From the NCBI GenBank assembly GCA_049516595.1, contig JBEKSY010000002.1, forward strand, positions 62,001-126,000: a stretch of DNA of 64,000 nt, written 5' to 3'. Of this stretch, positions 45,102 to 53,461 are shown in pieces; the stretch's first letter is position 1; each line of letters starts with the position of its first letter. The notes beneath the pieces are model-generated. The model was not told the origin of the DNA, made no database searches, and was given only the letters and a program-made list of their open reading frames with translations. A program made the translations under genes and the position numbers. The DNA is from JBEKHT01 sp049516595 (GTDB taxonomy: Bacteria; Chloroflexota; Anaerolineae; Anaerolineales; RBG-16-64-43).

Positions 45102-46283
45102 TTGAGTGCTGACTTGCGGAAGATCCGCTTGGCCCGAGTAATTACCCGCCTCAACATCGGTGGGCCAGCAACCCACGTCGTTCAGCTTGCTTCGAGACTC
45201 CCCCCATCCGAATTTGAAACCCTGCTGATTACGGGGCGCGAGGGTCCGGGTGAGGCCAGCATGCTCTACTTGGCACAGAGAGCCGGCCTTTCTCCTCTGG
45301 TCATCCCTGAGCTCTCGCCGGATATAGGCTTGCGAGACGGGATTGCTCTTGTCAAGCTCGTGCGGGAATTTCAACGCTGGCATCCGGACATCGTCCACAC
45401 CCACACCGCCAAGGCGGGAACTCTGGGGAGGCTGGCGGCGCGCTTGGCAGGGGTGCCGGCTGTCGTCCACACCTTCCATGGACACGTGCTTCGCGGGTAT
45501 TTTCCCAGGCCCCTAGAGGACCTGTTCCGCACGATTGAACGAGGGATGGCCCTCCTGACTGACCGGATTGTGACCCTCAGCCCCTCGCTGCGAGCCGATC
45601 TGATCGAGATGAGGATTGCCCCCTCCTCCAAGATCGAGGTCATTCCCCTCGGGATGGACTTCTCGGGGCTGGTCGGCCCGGGCGGGCCGCGGGGATACCT
45701 TCGCCAGGAGCTGGGAATTGAGAACCTCCACCCGATCATTGGGACGGTCGGGCGGCTTGTTTCCATCAAGAACCACGCCATGTTCCTGCGTGCGGCGCGG
45801 AGCATGGTAGACTCGGGTTCGCAGGCCAATTTCGTCATTGTTGGAGACGGGGAGCTTCGTCAGTCCCTCGAAGCCCAGGCCCGTGGCCTGGACCTGACCG
45901 CCAGGGTGTATTTCCTGGGCTGGAGGGAAGAGATGAGCCCCATTTACGGGGACTTGGACATCTTCGCGCTGACCTCCAATAACGAAGGGACTCCCCTTTC
46001 CCTCCTTGAAGCGATGGCCGCTGCCCTCCCTGTCGTGGCCACATCGGTTGGGGGAGTGCCAGACGTCGTCACGGATCAGGTGAACGGCTTGCTTGTCCGG
46101 CCGGGTGATGGCGAGGCGATGGCGGAATCCTGGAGGAGGATCTTGAAAGATCCTGCACGATCGCAACGGATGGGGGCGCGGGCTCGCCAGGATGTGATCG
46201 GCAGGTTTGGACTGGAGCGCATGCTTGAGAAAATGCGCGCGCTCTATAGGTCGATTGCGGAGGAACGGATCGAGGCCCACTAG
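45102..46283 (+). CDS. Family 4 glycosyltransferase
   Basis: This 393-residue GT4 starts LARVITRLNIGGPATHVVQL, the sequence pattern of the common N-acetylhexosamine-type and WcaI/EpsD-like capsule transferases, with HTHTAKAGTLGRLAA and HTFHGHVLRGYF. The donor half has GRLVSIKNHAMFL, SNNEGTPLSLLEAMAAALPV with E-x7-E and ATSVGGVPDVV. The D-I-V-H-T-H-T-A-K-A block often marks enzymes adding a sugar to undecaprenyl-PP-linked residues (family knowledge). TTG start; the Shine-Dalgarno sequence is weak. It is the last of the GT4 train. Confidence 0.88.
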   Translation: MSADLRKIRLARVITRLNIGGPATHVVQLASRLPPSEFETLLITGREGPGEASMLYLAQRAGLSPLVIPELSPDIGLRDGIALVKLVREFQRWHPDIVHTHTAKAGTLGRLAARLAGVPAVVHTFHGHVLRGYFPRPLEDLFRTIERGMALLTDRIVTLSPSLRADLIEMRIAPSSKIEVIPLGMDFSGLVGPGGPRGYLRQELGIENLHPIIGTVGRLVSIKNHAMFLRAARSMVDSGSQANFVIVGDGELRQSLEAQARGLDLTARVYFLGWREEMSPIYGDLDIFALTSNNEGTPLSLLEAMAAALPVVATSVGGVPDVVTDQVNGLLVRPGDGEAMAESWRRILKDPARSQRMGARARQDVIGRFGLERMLEKMRALYRSIAEERIEAH

Positions 46284-46421
46284 GCCTCGAATGAGCGAAT
46301 GCGTTCTGTCGGCTCATGACTGTCGAGATTGCTAGCCCGGCCTTGGCCTAAGAGAGGGATTGTTGATATTGTCTGGGACAAACAGCCCGCCTAGGGGTCG
46401 ACTCAAGGAGTAGGCCTGCTG

Positions 46422-47942
46422 GTGAGCCCCTACCTACCGCTCGTGTTCCTTTCTGGCATTGCGGCCTTTCTGGTCACGCCGCTTTCGGTCTGGTTGGCTA
46501 GGCGCCTGGGCTTCATTGACTTTCCCCGGCCTCACAAGACTCATGTGCGCCCGATTCCCCTGTTGGGCGGCCTGGCGATCTACATCGGTCTGGGGATCAT
46601 CCTCCTTCTTGTGAATGTCAGACCAGCGATCCCTCAGCTCATTGGAGTGGTCCTGGGAGGCACGCTGGTAGCCGTACTGGGGCTGTGGGACGACCACCGC
46701 CCGGTAGTCCCCTGGGTCAAGATCGTGATGGAGATTGTTGCCGGCCTAGTGGTTATCGCGGTAGGCATTCATGTTCAATTGCTTCCCTGGGCTCCGGCCA
46801 ATGTGTTGATTACCCTCTTCTGGATCGTGGGCATTACCAACGCCATCAACTTGATGGACAACATGGATGGATTGGCGGCCGGTGTCTCCGCGGTGGCCGC
46901 GGTGTTCTTCTTACTGCTCGCCTCCACCAACGGACAGGTGCTGGTGGCAAGCATGGCGGCCGCGGTGGCGGGGGCTTCCTTGGGGTTCCTGTTCTACAAT
47001 ATCAACCCGGCCCTGGTGTTCATGGGGGATTCAGGATCCCTACTCCTCGGCTTCTTGTTGGCGGTCCTGGGAATGAAGTATGAACCGGTGAGGCTGCCCT
47101 TGGGGTCGACGTGGATGGTTCCCATTGTGGTGCTCGGCCTTCCCATCTTTGACACCACCCTGGTGACTTATGCCCGTTGGCGCCGACACCAGTCCGTCCT
47201 GCAGGGAGGGGGAGATCACACCTCCCATCGCCTGGCTCGGCTTGGACTTGGGACCAGCCGGGCTGTGCTGACGATGTACTTGGCGGCGGTGGCGCTCGGG
47301 ACGGTTGCCATGGCCCTGATCCATCTGTTGCCGCCATGGCCGAGCGTTCTCTTCGCCATTCTGGTCCTTGTGGGTCTGATTGGGGTTGCCTTGCTGGAAC
47401 ATGCGAGACCGATGCTGCCCGCGATACGACCCATCACCGTGGTCATCGGAAGCGGGGATGGGCTGCCTGCGCTAGGCGCCGCAAGGAGACTCTCCAATGA
47501 GGTGAACGTGGTGTTGGACGCCCCGCTCTCGGCCGAGGATATGAAGGCTCTCCTTTCTGAATTGGCCACGAACCCTGAGGAGACTCGCGCCTGGCTTGAC
47601 CAGGCTTGGCCAGAAACAAGCGGGCCGTGCCGCGTCCCATGGGGCCAGATCTTTCGGCTTAGTGGCAAGGTCCTCTACGCCGACCAAGAAGGCGACCAAG
47701 AGGCACTGCGGGAAGCGTTTCGCCAGGCCCGGCTGATCTTGCTCGGGCCGACCGAGACCCTTTCGGCGACAGTCAAGGACGGGCTGCAAGAAGCCTGGGG
47801 GCGGGTTTTGGAAGCGCCCGGCTCGGTCAGCGTCGCCGGAAGCATGCCCATCGCCCCTCCCCTGTGGGATCACCCGCAGGCATTGGGGCAATGGCTCGAG
47901 GATTTCCTGTTGGGTCAACACCGCAAGGGAGCGGCTCCATGA
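46422..47942 (+). CDS. WecA/MraY-family phospho-sugar transferase fused to a degenerate YvcK-like domain
   Basis: The N-terminal 330 residues are a polytopic polyprenyl-phosphate N-acetylhexosamine-1-phosphate transferase with ten or eleven helices. The active-site aspartates are present: GLWDDH at 87-92, INLMDNMDGLAAG at 142-154, FMGDSGSL at 200-207, PIFDT at 241-245 and GGGDHTSHRL at 262-271. It would load the first sugar on undecaprenyl phosphate. Residues 338-506 are a soluble tail starting VVIGSGDGLPAL, which resembles the nucleotide-binding start of YvcK/CofD proteins but lacks their catalytic blocks. GTG start, with AAGGAG about 11 bp upstream. Total 506 residues, against about 330-360 for the family. 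Confidence 0.85.
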   Translation: MSPYLPLVFLSGIAAFLVTPLSVWLARRLGFIDFPRPHKTHVRPIPLLGGLAIYIGLGIILLLVNVRPAIPQLIGVVLGGTLVAVLGLWDDHRPVVPWVKIVMEIVAGLVVIAVGIHVQLLPWAPANVLITLFWIVGITNAINLMDNMDGLAAGVSAVAAVFFLLLASTNGQVLVASMAAAVAGASLGFLFYNINPALVFMGDSGSLLLGFLLAVLGMKYEPVRLPLGSTWMVPIVVLGLPIFDTTLVTYARWRRHQSVLQGGGDHTSHRLARLGLGTSRAVLTMYLAAVALGTVAMALIHLLPPWPSVLFAILVLVGLIGVALLEHARPMLPAIRPITVVIGSGDGLPALGAARRLSNEVNVVLDAPLSAEDMKALLSELATNPEETRAWLDQAWPETSGPCRVPWGQIFRLSGKVLYADQEGDQEALREAFRQARLILLGPTETLSATVKDGLQEAWGRVLEAPGSVSVAGSMPIAPPLWDHPQALGQWLEDFLLGQHRKGAAP

Positions 47943-48928
47943 CGCACTACCTGATCACCGGAGGGGCCGGATTCATTGGCAGCCATCTCGCCGAGGCGCT
48001 GCTGGCGCGTGACGAACAGATCACGGTTGTCGATGACCTCTCGACGGGCAGGCTGGAGAACATCGAGCCGCTCCTGAAACACCCTCGCTTCCGCTTCGTG
48101 GTCGAAACCATCACTAACGAGACCGTCATGGATCGCCTGGTGAGCGAGTGCGACTCAATTTTGCACTTGGCCGCGGCCGTAGGCGTCCGACTGATCGTGA
48201 CCGACCCCGTTCGGACCATTGAGACCAATGTGATGGGAACGGAGGCGGTCTTGCGGGTGGCGCGACGGTACCGTAAGATGACGTTGATCGCCTCGACCTC
48301 CGAGGTCTTCGGCAAGAACAACAAGGTCCCCTTCGGTGAAGAGGACGATGGGGTGTACGGGGCTACGACCCGCAGTCGCTGGGCGTATGCGACCTCCAAG
48401 GCACTCGACGAATTCCTTGCGCTGGCGTATCACCGGTCCCTGGGACTCCCCGTGACCATCGCCCGCTTCTTCAATACCGTAGGGCCTCGCCAGAGCGGGC
48501 GATACGGCATGGTGATTCCGCGCTTTGTACTTCAGGCCCTAGCCAACGAGCCGATTACCGTGTATGGCGATGGACAGCAGTCGCGGTGCTTTTGCAATGT
48601 CCGCGACGTGGTCGCTGCCGTGATCGGTCTGCTGAATCATCCGGCCGCCATAGGCCAGGTCTTCAATGTTGGGTCCCGCGAGGAAGTGACTATCTGCGAG
48701 CTCGCGGAGCGAGTTCGGGCCCGCAGCGGGTCTTCCTCGAAACTCGTATTCATCCCCTACGACGAGGCCTACGCGGAGGGATTCGAAGACATGCAGCGCC
48801 GGGTCCCCGACCTCAGCAAGATCAGGAACCTCACGGGCTGGGAGCCCCACATCTCTCTCGATGCGACCCTCGATGAAATCATCTCCTACTTCCGGGTCCA
48901 TCCGGCCCCCCCCGCAGAGCTCGGATGA
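47939..48928 (+). CDS. Extended SDR, UDP-glucuronate decarboxylase/epimerase-like
   Basis: This NAD-dependent sugar-nucleotide enzyme of 329 residues has ITGGAGFIGSH at 6-16, HLAAAVGVRL, TSEVFGKNNKVPFGEED starting at 120, and the catalytic Y150-x-x-x-K154 in WAYATSKALDE. The ending EDMQRRVPDLSKIRNLTGW is typical of a group near UDP-glucuronate decarboxylases and ArnA-like enzymes. Decarboxylation to UDP-xylose, or epimerisation, are both possible. The ATGA overlaps sit on both sides (47939-47942 and 48925-48928), so three genes form one translation-coupled string. Confidence 0.82.
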   Translation: MTHYLITGGAGFIGSHLAEALLARDEQITVVDDLSTGRLENIEPLLKHPRFRFVVETITNETVMDRLVSECDSILHLAAAVGVRLIVTDPVRTIETNVMGTEAVLRVARRYRKMTLIASTSEVFGKNNKVPFGEEDDGVYGATTRSRWAYATSKALDEFLALAYHRSLGLPVTIARFFNTVGPRQSGRYGMVIPRFVLQALANEPITVYGDGQQSRCFCNVRDVVAAVIGLLNHPAAIGQVFNVGSREEVTICELAERVRARSGSSSKLVFIPYDEAYAEGFEDMQRRVPDLSKIRNLTGWEPHISLDATLDEIISYFRVHPAPPAELG

Positions 48929-50415
48929 AATCCCCGTCGATGTATGACGTTCCAGGTGACGTGAAGGTCGGTACCACCCGGCAGAGGAGGGGGAGAGCCT
49001 CAGCATCGCGCCTGCGCTCTCGTGCTGGCTTAAGCCGCGCGGAACGCCGCGCCCTAGTCCTCCTAGGCGATCTGGGCATGGTGTTCGTGGCGGCGGTCCT
49101 CGCCCTGGCACTTTGGGTCATCGTCGGCCAAGGGATCGCCCACCCGCTTGGATTCCTACGTCAAAAGGACATTGCCCGGCTCTTTTGGCTGGTCCCCCTG
49201 TGGTTTCTTCTGATTGCCAATCTCTATGATGCCCGTATCGTGACCTCGAAATCCAGAAACTTGAACGGGCTGCTCGTTGCTGCGGGCGTCTCCCTTCTCT
49301 TCTATTTTGCCATCTATTTCTCCTTGCCCCCTGGCGAGTTGCCGCGTCTCGTGGTCCTTTTCTTCCTGGTCGGGCTCGTTACGCTGGAAGTTGGCTGGCG
49401 GATGCTCTACATCAGACTGATGGCCCTGCCCTCACTGCAACAGCCTGCCCTCGTTATAGGCGCGGGAAGGGCAGGGAATTCGATGGTCAAGGTTCTCTCC
49501 GAAGAGGTGCCGGGTCATTTCCGCGTTCTGGGACTGATCGATGACGACCCCAGCAAGAAGGGCCAGGTGGTGGGCGGCGTCGAGGTGGTGGGAGGATCCG
49601 CCCGGCTCAGGCAGATTGTGGAGGAGGAGGAGATCGCGGTTCTGATTCTGGCCATCACAGGCGAGATTCAAGGAGATCTGTTCCAGGCATTGCTCGACTG
49701 CCAGGAGAAGGGGATCGAGATCGTACGCATGCAGACCCTGTACGAGGAATTGCTGAGTCGAGTCCCGGTCGGATACCTGGGCGCAGATTGGATCATGACC
49801 TCCTTTATCGACAGCGCTCGGTTGAATGATCTCTACAGCCCTGTGAAGCGGCTGCTCGATATCGTCGGCGGGGCTCTGGGAACTCTGGTTTTTGCTATCC
49901 TGCTTCCCTTCTTGGCCATGCTCATCCACCTCGATTCCCCTGGCCCTATCCTGTACCAGCAAGAACGGGCCGGAAAGGCGGACCGGCCATTTCGAATGCT
50001 CAAGTTCCGCACCATGGTGGCCAATGCCGAACCCGACGGTCAAGCGCGCTGGGCGGCCCCGGGAGATCCTCGGGTGACACGTCCGGGTAAGTTCTTGCGA
50101 AAGACTCGCATCGACGAGATCCCTCAGTTCTGGAACGTGCTGCGGGGCGAAATGAGCCTGGTAGGCCCACGCAGCGAGCGCCCCGAGTTAGTCGCAAAGC
50201 TGGAAAGAGAGATTCCCTTCTACCGGGCTCGGCTCCTGGTTCGCCCGGGCCTCACGGGGTGGGCCCAGGTCAACTACCGCTATGGCCGGTCCGTAGAAGA
50301 TGCGGTCACTAAGCTCGAGTATGACCTCTACTACATCCGCCACCGATCCCTTTGGCTCGAGGTGAGGATCCTGATCCGGACGTTGGGGACCGTATTGCGG
50401 TTCCAAGGAACCTGA
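48925..50415 (+). CDS. WbaP/exopolysaccharide-type initiating sugar transferase
   Basis: This polyprenyl-phosphate hexose-1-phosphate transferase has 496 residues. There are four N-terminal helices (between about 46 and 160), a cytoplasmic Rossmann-like region (PALVIGAGRAGNSMV) and the catalytic C-terminal domain from about residue 306: KRLLDIVGG, FRMLKFRTM, LRKTRIDEIPQFWNVLRGEM, VGPRSERPE and RPGLTGWAQVNYRYG. The layout matches WbaP/PssY/CpsE-type initiators, which attach the first hexose to undecaprenyl phosphate. It follows a second, unrelated initiating enzyme (46422) in the same coupled string. Confidence 0.92.
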   Translation: MKSPSMYDVPGDVKVGTTRQRRGRASASRLRSRAGLSRAERRALVLLGDLGMVFVAAVLALALWVIVGQGIAHPLGFLRQKDIARLFWLVPLWFLLIANLYDARIVTSKSRNLNGLLVAAGVSLLFYFAIYFSLPPGELPRLVVLFFLVGLVTLEVGWRMLYIRLMALPSLQQPALVIGAGRAGNSMVKVLSEEVPGHFRVLGLIDDDPSKKGQVVGGVEVVGGSARLRQIVEEEEIAVLILAITGEIQGDLFQALLDCQEKGIEIVRMQTLYEELLSRVPVGYLGADWIMTSFIDSARLNDLYSPVKRLLDIVGGALGTLVFAILLPFLAMLIHLDSPGPILYQQERAGKADRPFRMLKFRTMVANAEPDGQARWAAPGDPRVTRPGKFLRKTRIDEIPQFWNVLRGEMSLVGPRSERPELVAKLEREIPFYRARLLVRPGLTGWAQVNYRYGRSVEDAVTKLEYDLYYIRHRSLWLEVRILIRTLGTVLRFQGT

Positions 50416-50439
50416 TAGACTTCCTCCAATATCGCTTCG

Positions 50440-50468
50440 TTGACAGTCTTACCCTCCCATGGTCTAAT
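50440..50468 (+). promoter_or_regulatory. Sigma-70-type promoter of the Wzz-like gene
   Basis: A perfect TTGACA at 50440-50445 and TCTAAT at 50463-50468 (5 of 6) are separated by exactly 17 bp. Transcription would start near 50475, about 37 nt before the ATG at 50512. It is the clearest promoter in the right half and would drive 50512 to 53424 and perhaps further. Confidence 0.62.
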
Positions 50469-50511
50469 CTTCGCGCCTCCTTATCCCCATCGTGCAGTTT
50501 CCGGAATTTGC

Positions 50512-51093
50512 ATGAGAACTGATCGCTCCTCGGACTGGAAGGCTGGCTTGAGAGAGGCGGCCCACATGCTTGTCTTTCGTGGCTGGCTGGTGCTACTGGT
50601 CGGCCTGCTGTCTGCCGCAGTCACCGGGGTTATCGTGGCTCTGCAGCCCGCTCAGTATCAGGCGCAGGCGATCATTTCCGTAGGCGGAACGGGCTCGACG
50701 GATGGCGCGGTGGCCCTGGCGACGAGTGACCGGGTCATGCAGGAAGCAGCGCAGTTGAGCGGCCAGACCATCGGTCCAAGTGACTGGCGGGCGCATAGTA
50801 CCGTGGACGCACCGGGGGGCGGACTGGTTAGCCTTCTTGTGGTTCTTCCGGATGGAGTGCGGGCCACGAAGATTGCCGCCTCATGGGGGCAGGCCCTGGT
50901 GGGGGTGCTCCAGGAGCTTGAGACCAGTCAGGCGGGGAATCCCGCGGTGGGGCCCACTCTCGTGAGTCTGCCTACCCAAGCGACAAGAGTATCTTCGCAA
51001 TGGGGGCTGAAGGTTCTGACCTCGGGAGTTGTGGGCCTGGTCGTTGGTCTGGTTGGGGTTCTCGTGGTACGTGCCGCCAAAATCCCGGGATGA
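50512..51093 (+). CDS. Small Wzz-like chain-length/co-polymerase protein
   Basis: This 193-residue protein has two helices (about 24-45 and 168-188) that frame a short extracytoplasmic part with YQAQAIISVGG, as in Wzz/polysaccharide co-polymerases, and a proline-poor, unusually small middle domain. Typical Wzz proteins exceed 300 residues with long helical hairpins, so this is a minimal form that lacks the kinase domain and coiled-coil. It may set chain length or hold together a polymerase-export complex. The ATG at 50512 follows the promoter; an ATG at 50440 lies inside the promoter and is rejected. Confidence 0.7.
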   Translation: MRTDRSSDWKAGLREAAHMLVFRGWLVLLVGLLSAAVTGVIVALQPAQYQAQAIISVGGTGSTDGAVALATSDRVMQEAAQLSGQTIGPSDWRAHSTVDAPGGGLVSLLVVLPDGVRATKIAASWGQALVGVLQELETSQAGNPAVGPTLVSLPTQATRVSSQWGLKVLTSGVVGLVVGLVGVLVVRAAKIPG

Positions 51094-51105
51094 GGAGCGT
51101 GGAGT

Positions 51106-52449
51106 ATGAGCAGCGTCAACGAGGCCGTCGCCTTGCCTAAGGCCGCTCAGAACCTCATTGAGAAGTTCGATTCTCGCTCTGCCCGTGTGGGCGTCGTCGG
51201 ACTAGGCTACGTCGGCTTGCCTCTGATGGAAGTGTTTGGCCATGCCGGATATCGCGTGGTCGGCATTGACGTCGACGAAAGAAAAGTCAGATCCATTTCC
51301 GAAGGAAAGTCATACGTCGAGGATGTCCCGTCTGCAAGGATTGCTGAGCTTGTGAGGGCCGGCCGGCTGGAGGCCACAACAGACTTTTCTATCATTCGAT
51401 CGCTGGATGCCATCTCCATTTGCGTTCCCACCCCTCTTCGCAAGACGGGGGACCCGGATCTCTCTTTCATCGTTAACGCGACAGAAGAAATAGCCCGATC
51501 CATTCATCCGGGTTTGGCGGTCGTTCTCGAATCAACGACCTATCCAGGAACGACCCGCGAAATCCTGCTGCCAAAGTTTGAGAGCCGCGGGCTGAAGGTT
51601 GGAGAAGACTTCTTCTTGGCCTTTTCCCCCGAGCGGGTGGATCCCGGGCGCAAAGATTGGACCACCGCGAACACGCCGAAGGTCATAGGCGGTGTAACCC
51701 CGGCGTGTCTGGAGGTGGCGAAGGCATACTACGGCCAGGCCATCCGGACTCTGGTCCCGGTCTCCTCCGCCGAGGCGGCGGAGATGACCAAATTGCTGGA
51801 GAATACCTTTCGGGCGGTGAACATCGGCCTGGTCAATGAGGTAGCTATCATGTGCGATCGCCTCGGACTGGATGTTTGGGAGGTGATCGAGGCGGCGGCA
51901 ACCAAACCTTTTGGTTTCATGAGGTTTTCTCCGGGCCCGGGGTTGGGTGGGCACTGTATTCCGATCGACCCCCTGTATCTTTCTTGGAAACTCAAGACGG
52001 TCAACTACACGGCCCGTTTTATCGAGCTGGCCAGCGAGATCAATACCAACATGCCTCGTTATACCGTGCAGAAGGTTCAGGACGCCCTGAACGCGGATCA
52101 CAAAGCATTGAATGGGAGCCGGATTCTTGTGGTGGGCGTGGCCTACAAGCCCGATGTTTCTGATCTGCGGGAATCGCCTGCACTGGACGTCATTGGGCTT
52201 CTGAAGAACCGGGGAGCGATTGTGGAGTACCATGATCCTTATGTTGCCGAAATTCGACACGACTCGTGGCGTCTGGAGTGCGTCACCGACCTGAAGGGTG
52301 CGTTGAGACGCGCCGACTGTGTGGTAATCACCACTCCCCACAGCTCCTACGACTGGCCCCAGATCCTGGCTGAGTCAGCCTTGATCGTGGACACACGAAA
52401 CGCGCTGGGCCAGGCTGGCAAGGCCAGTTCAAAGGTTGTGCGACTTTAG
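51106..52449 (+). CDS. UDP-N-acetylhexosamine 6-dehydrogenase (WbpA/WecC-like)
   Basis: This NAD-dependent dehydrogenase oxidises C6 of UDP-GlcNAc or UDP-ManNAc to the uronic acid. The nucleotide motif GVVGLGYVGLPL is at 29-40, FSPERVDPG at 173-181, TKLLENTFRAVNI at 228-240, and the catalytic Cys284 is in GPGLGGHCIPIDPLYLSWK. AYKPDVSDLRESPALDV marks the C-terminal domain. With 447 residues it matches WbpA more than classic Ugd. It comes 12 bp after the Wzz-like gene and touches the next SDR without a gap. Confidence 0.88.
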   Translation: MSSVNEAVALPKAAQNLIEKFDSRSARVGVVGLGYVGLPLMEVFGHAGYRVVGIDVDERKVRSISEGKSYVEDVPSARIAELVRAGRLEATTDFSIIRSLDAISICVPTPLRKTGDPDLSFIVNATEEIARSIHPGLAVVLESTTYPGTTREILLPKFESRGLKVGEDFFLAFSPERVDPGRKDWTTANTPKVIGGVTPACLEVAKAYYGQAIRTLVPVSSAEAAEMTKLLENTFRAVNIGLVNEVAIMCDRLGLDVWEVIEAAATKPFGFMRFSPGPGLGGHCIPIDPLYLSWKLKTVNYTARFIELASEINTNMPRYTVQKVQDALNADHKALNGSRILVVGVAYKPDVSDLRESPALDVIGLLKNRGAIVEYHDPYVAEIRHDSWRLECVTDLKGALRRADCVVITTPHSSYDWPQILAESALIVDTRNALGQAGKASSKVVRL

Positions 52450-53424
52450 ATGGCCAAGTACTTGGTCACGGGGGCCGCTGGCTTCATTGGGGCTCGGGTT
52501 GTGCGCGCCCTTCTGGATCAGGGGGACGAGGTGGTTGGGGTCGATAATCTCAACACGGCCTATGACGTGCGCATGAAGGAGCACCGACTGCGCCTTCTGG
52601 AAGGTCAGGCCGGATTCAGGTTTGAGCGGCGGGATATTTGCGATCAGGGCAGCGTTAAGGACCTGGCTAGGCAATCGCACTTTGACGGCATCATGAACTT
52701 GGCAGCCCGAGCTGGAGTCCGCGCGAGCCTGGACGATCCCTGGACCTACGTCGACACCAACGTGACCGGCACCCTGAACCTGCTGGAGGCCTGCAAACAG
52801 AACGCGATTCCAAAATTCCTGCTGGCCTCAACCTCAAGCCTGTATGGGGCCCATCCTCCACTGCCCACCCCCGAAGAGGCCGATAGCAGCCAGCCTCTGC
52901 AGGCTTATGCAGCGAGCAAAAAGGCCGCCGAGGTGCTCTGTCACGCCTATCATCATCTCTGCGGAATCGACGTGACCGTTTTGAGGTATTTCACCGTCTA
53001 TGGTCCGGCGGGCCGTCCAGACATGGTCATGTTTCGCTTTATCCAATGGATTAGCGAGGGCAGACTTGTCCGGCTCAATGGGGATGGCGAACAGTACCGA
53101 GGGTTTACGTATGTCGAGGACATTGCTCGCGGAACGGTCCTCGGGCTTCGGCCTCTGGGCTACGAGATTGTCAACCTGGGAGGCCACGAGCGCGTGAGGA
53201 TCAATGCCCTCATCCAGATGCTGGAAGATCGGGTTGGTAAGAAAGCGCGGGTGACTCGACAGCAGGCCCACCCAGCCGACATGTACGCCAGCTGGGCCTC
53301 GGTGGAAAAAGCGAAACGCCTTCTGGGTTGGTCCCCAGCCACATCTTTCGCGGATGGGGTTTCTCAAACGGTCGACTGGTATCAGGCGGAACGCTCATGG
53401 GCAAGCCAGATCGCTACCGACTAG
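52450..53424 (+). CDS. UDP-glucuronate/UDP-hexose 4-epimerase-like SDR
   Basis: This extended SDR of 324 residues has VTGAAGFIGARVV at 6-18, the YDVRMKEHRLRLLEG stretch after VDNLN that is typical of UDP-glucuronate 4-epimerases, STSSLYGAH at 127-135, and the catalytic Y153-x-x-x-K157. RYFTVYGPAGRPDM, FTYVEDIARG and WASVEKAKRLLGW complete the pattern. Its ATG comes directly after the stop of the upstream dehydrogenase. A pathway from UDP-hexosaminuronate or UDP-glucuronate to its C4 epimer is the natural reading. The exact substrate is not certain. Confidence 0.87.
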   Translation: MAKYLVTGAAGFIGARVVRALLDQGDEVVGVDNLNTAYDVRMKEHRLRLLEGQAGFRFERRDICDQGSVKDLARQSHFDGIMNLAARAGVRASLDDPWTYVDTNVTGTLNLLEACKQNAIPKFLLASTSSLYGAHPPLPTPEEADSSQPLQAYAASKKAAEVLCHAYHHLCGIDVTVLRYFTVYGPAGRPDMVMFRFIQWISEGRLVRLNGDGEQYRGFTYVEDIARGTVLGLRPLGYEIVNLGGHERVRINALIQMLEDRVGKKARVTRQQAHPADMYASWASVEKAKRLLGWSPATSFADGVSQTVDWYQAERSWASQIATD

Positions 53425-53461
53425 GGTGGCGGAGAGCAGTTCGCGCCCGGGCGAGGCAGGG

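Noticed and set aside
46291..46317. ATGAGC / GCTCAT dyad after the last GT4 of the train
   Set aside because: Only six pairs, with a bulge and no T tract; too weak to call a terminator.
46343..46370. TTGGCC-16-GATATT as a promoter for the WecA-like gene
   Set aside because: Only 4 of 6 matches in each box and no extended -10; not distinguishable from background.
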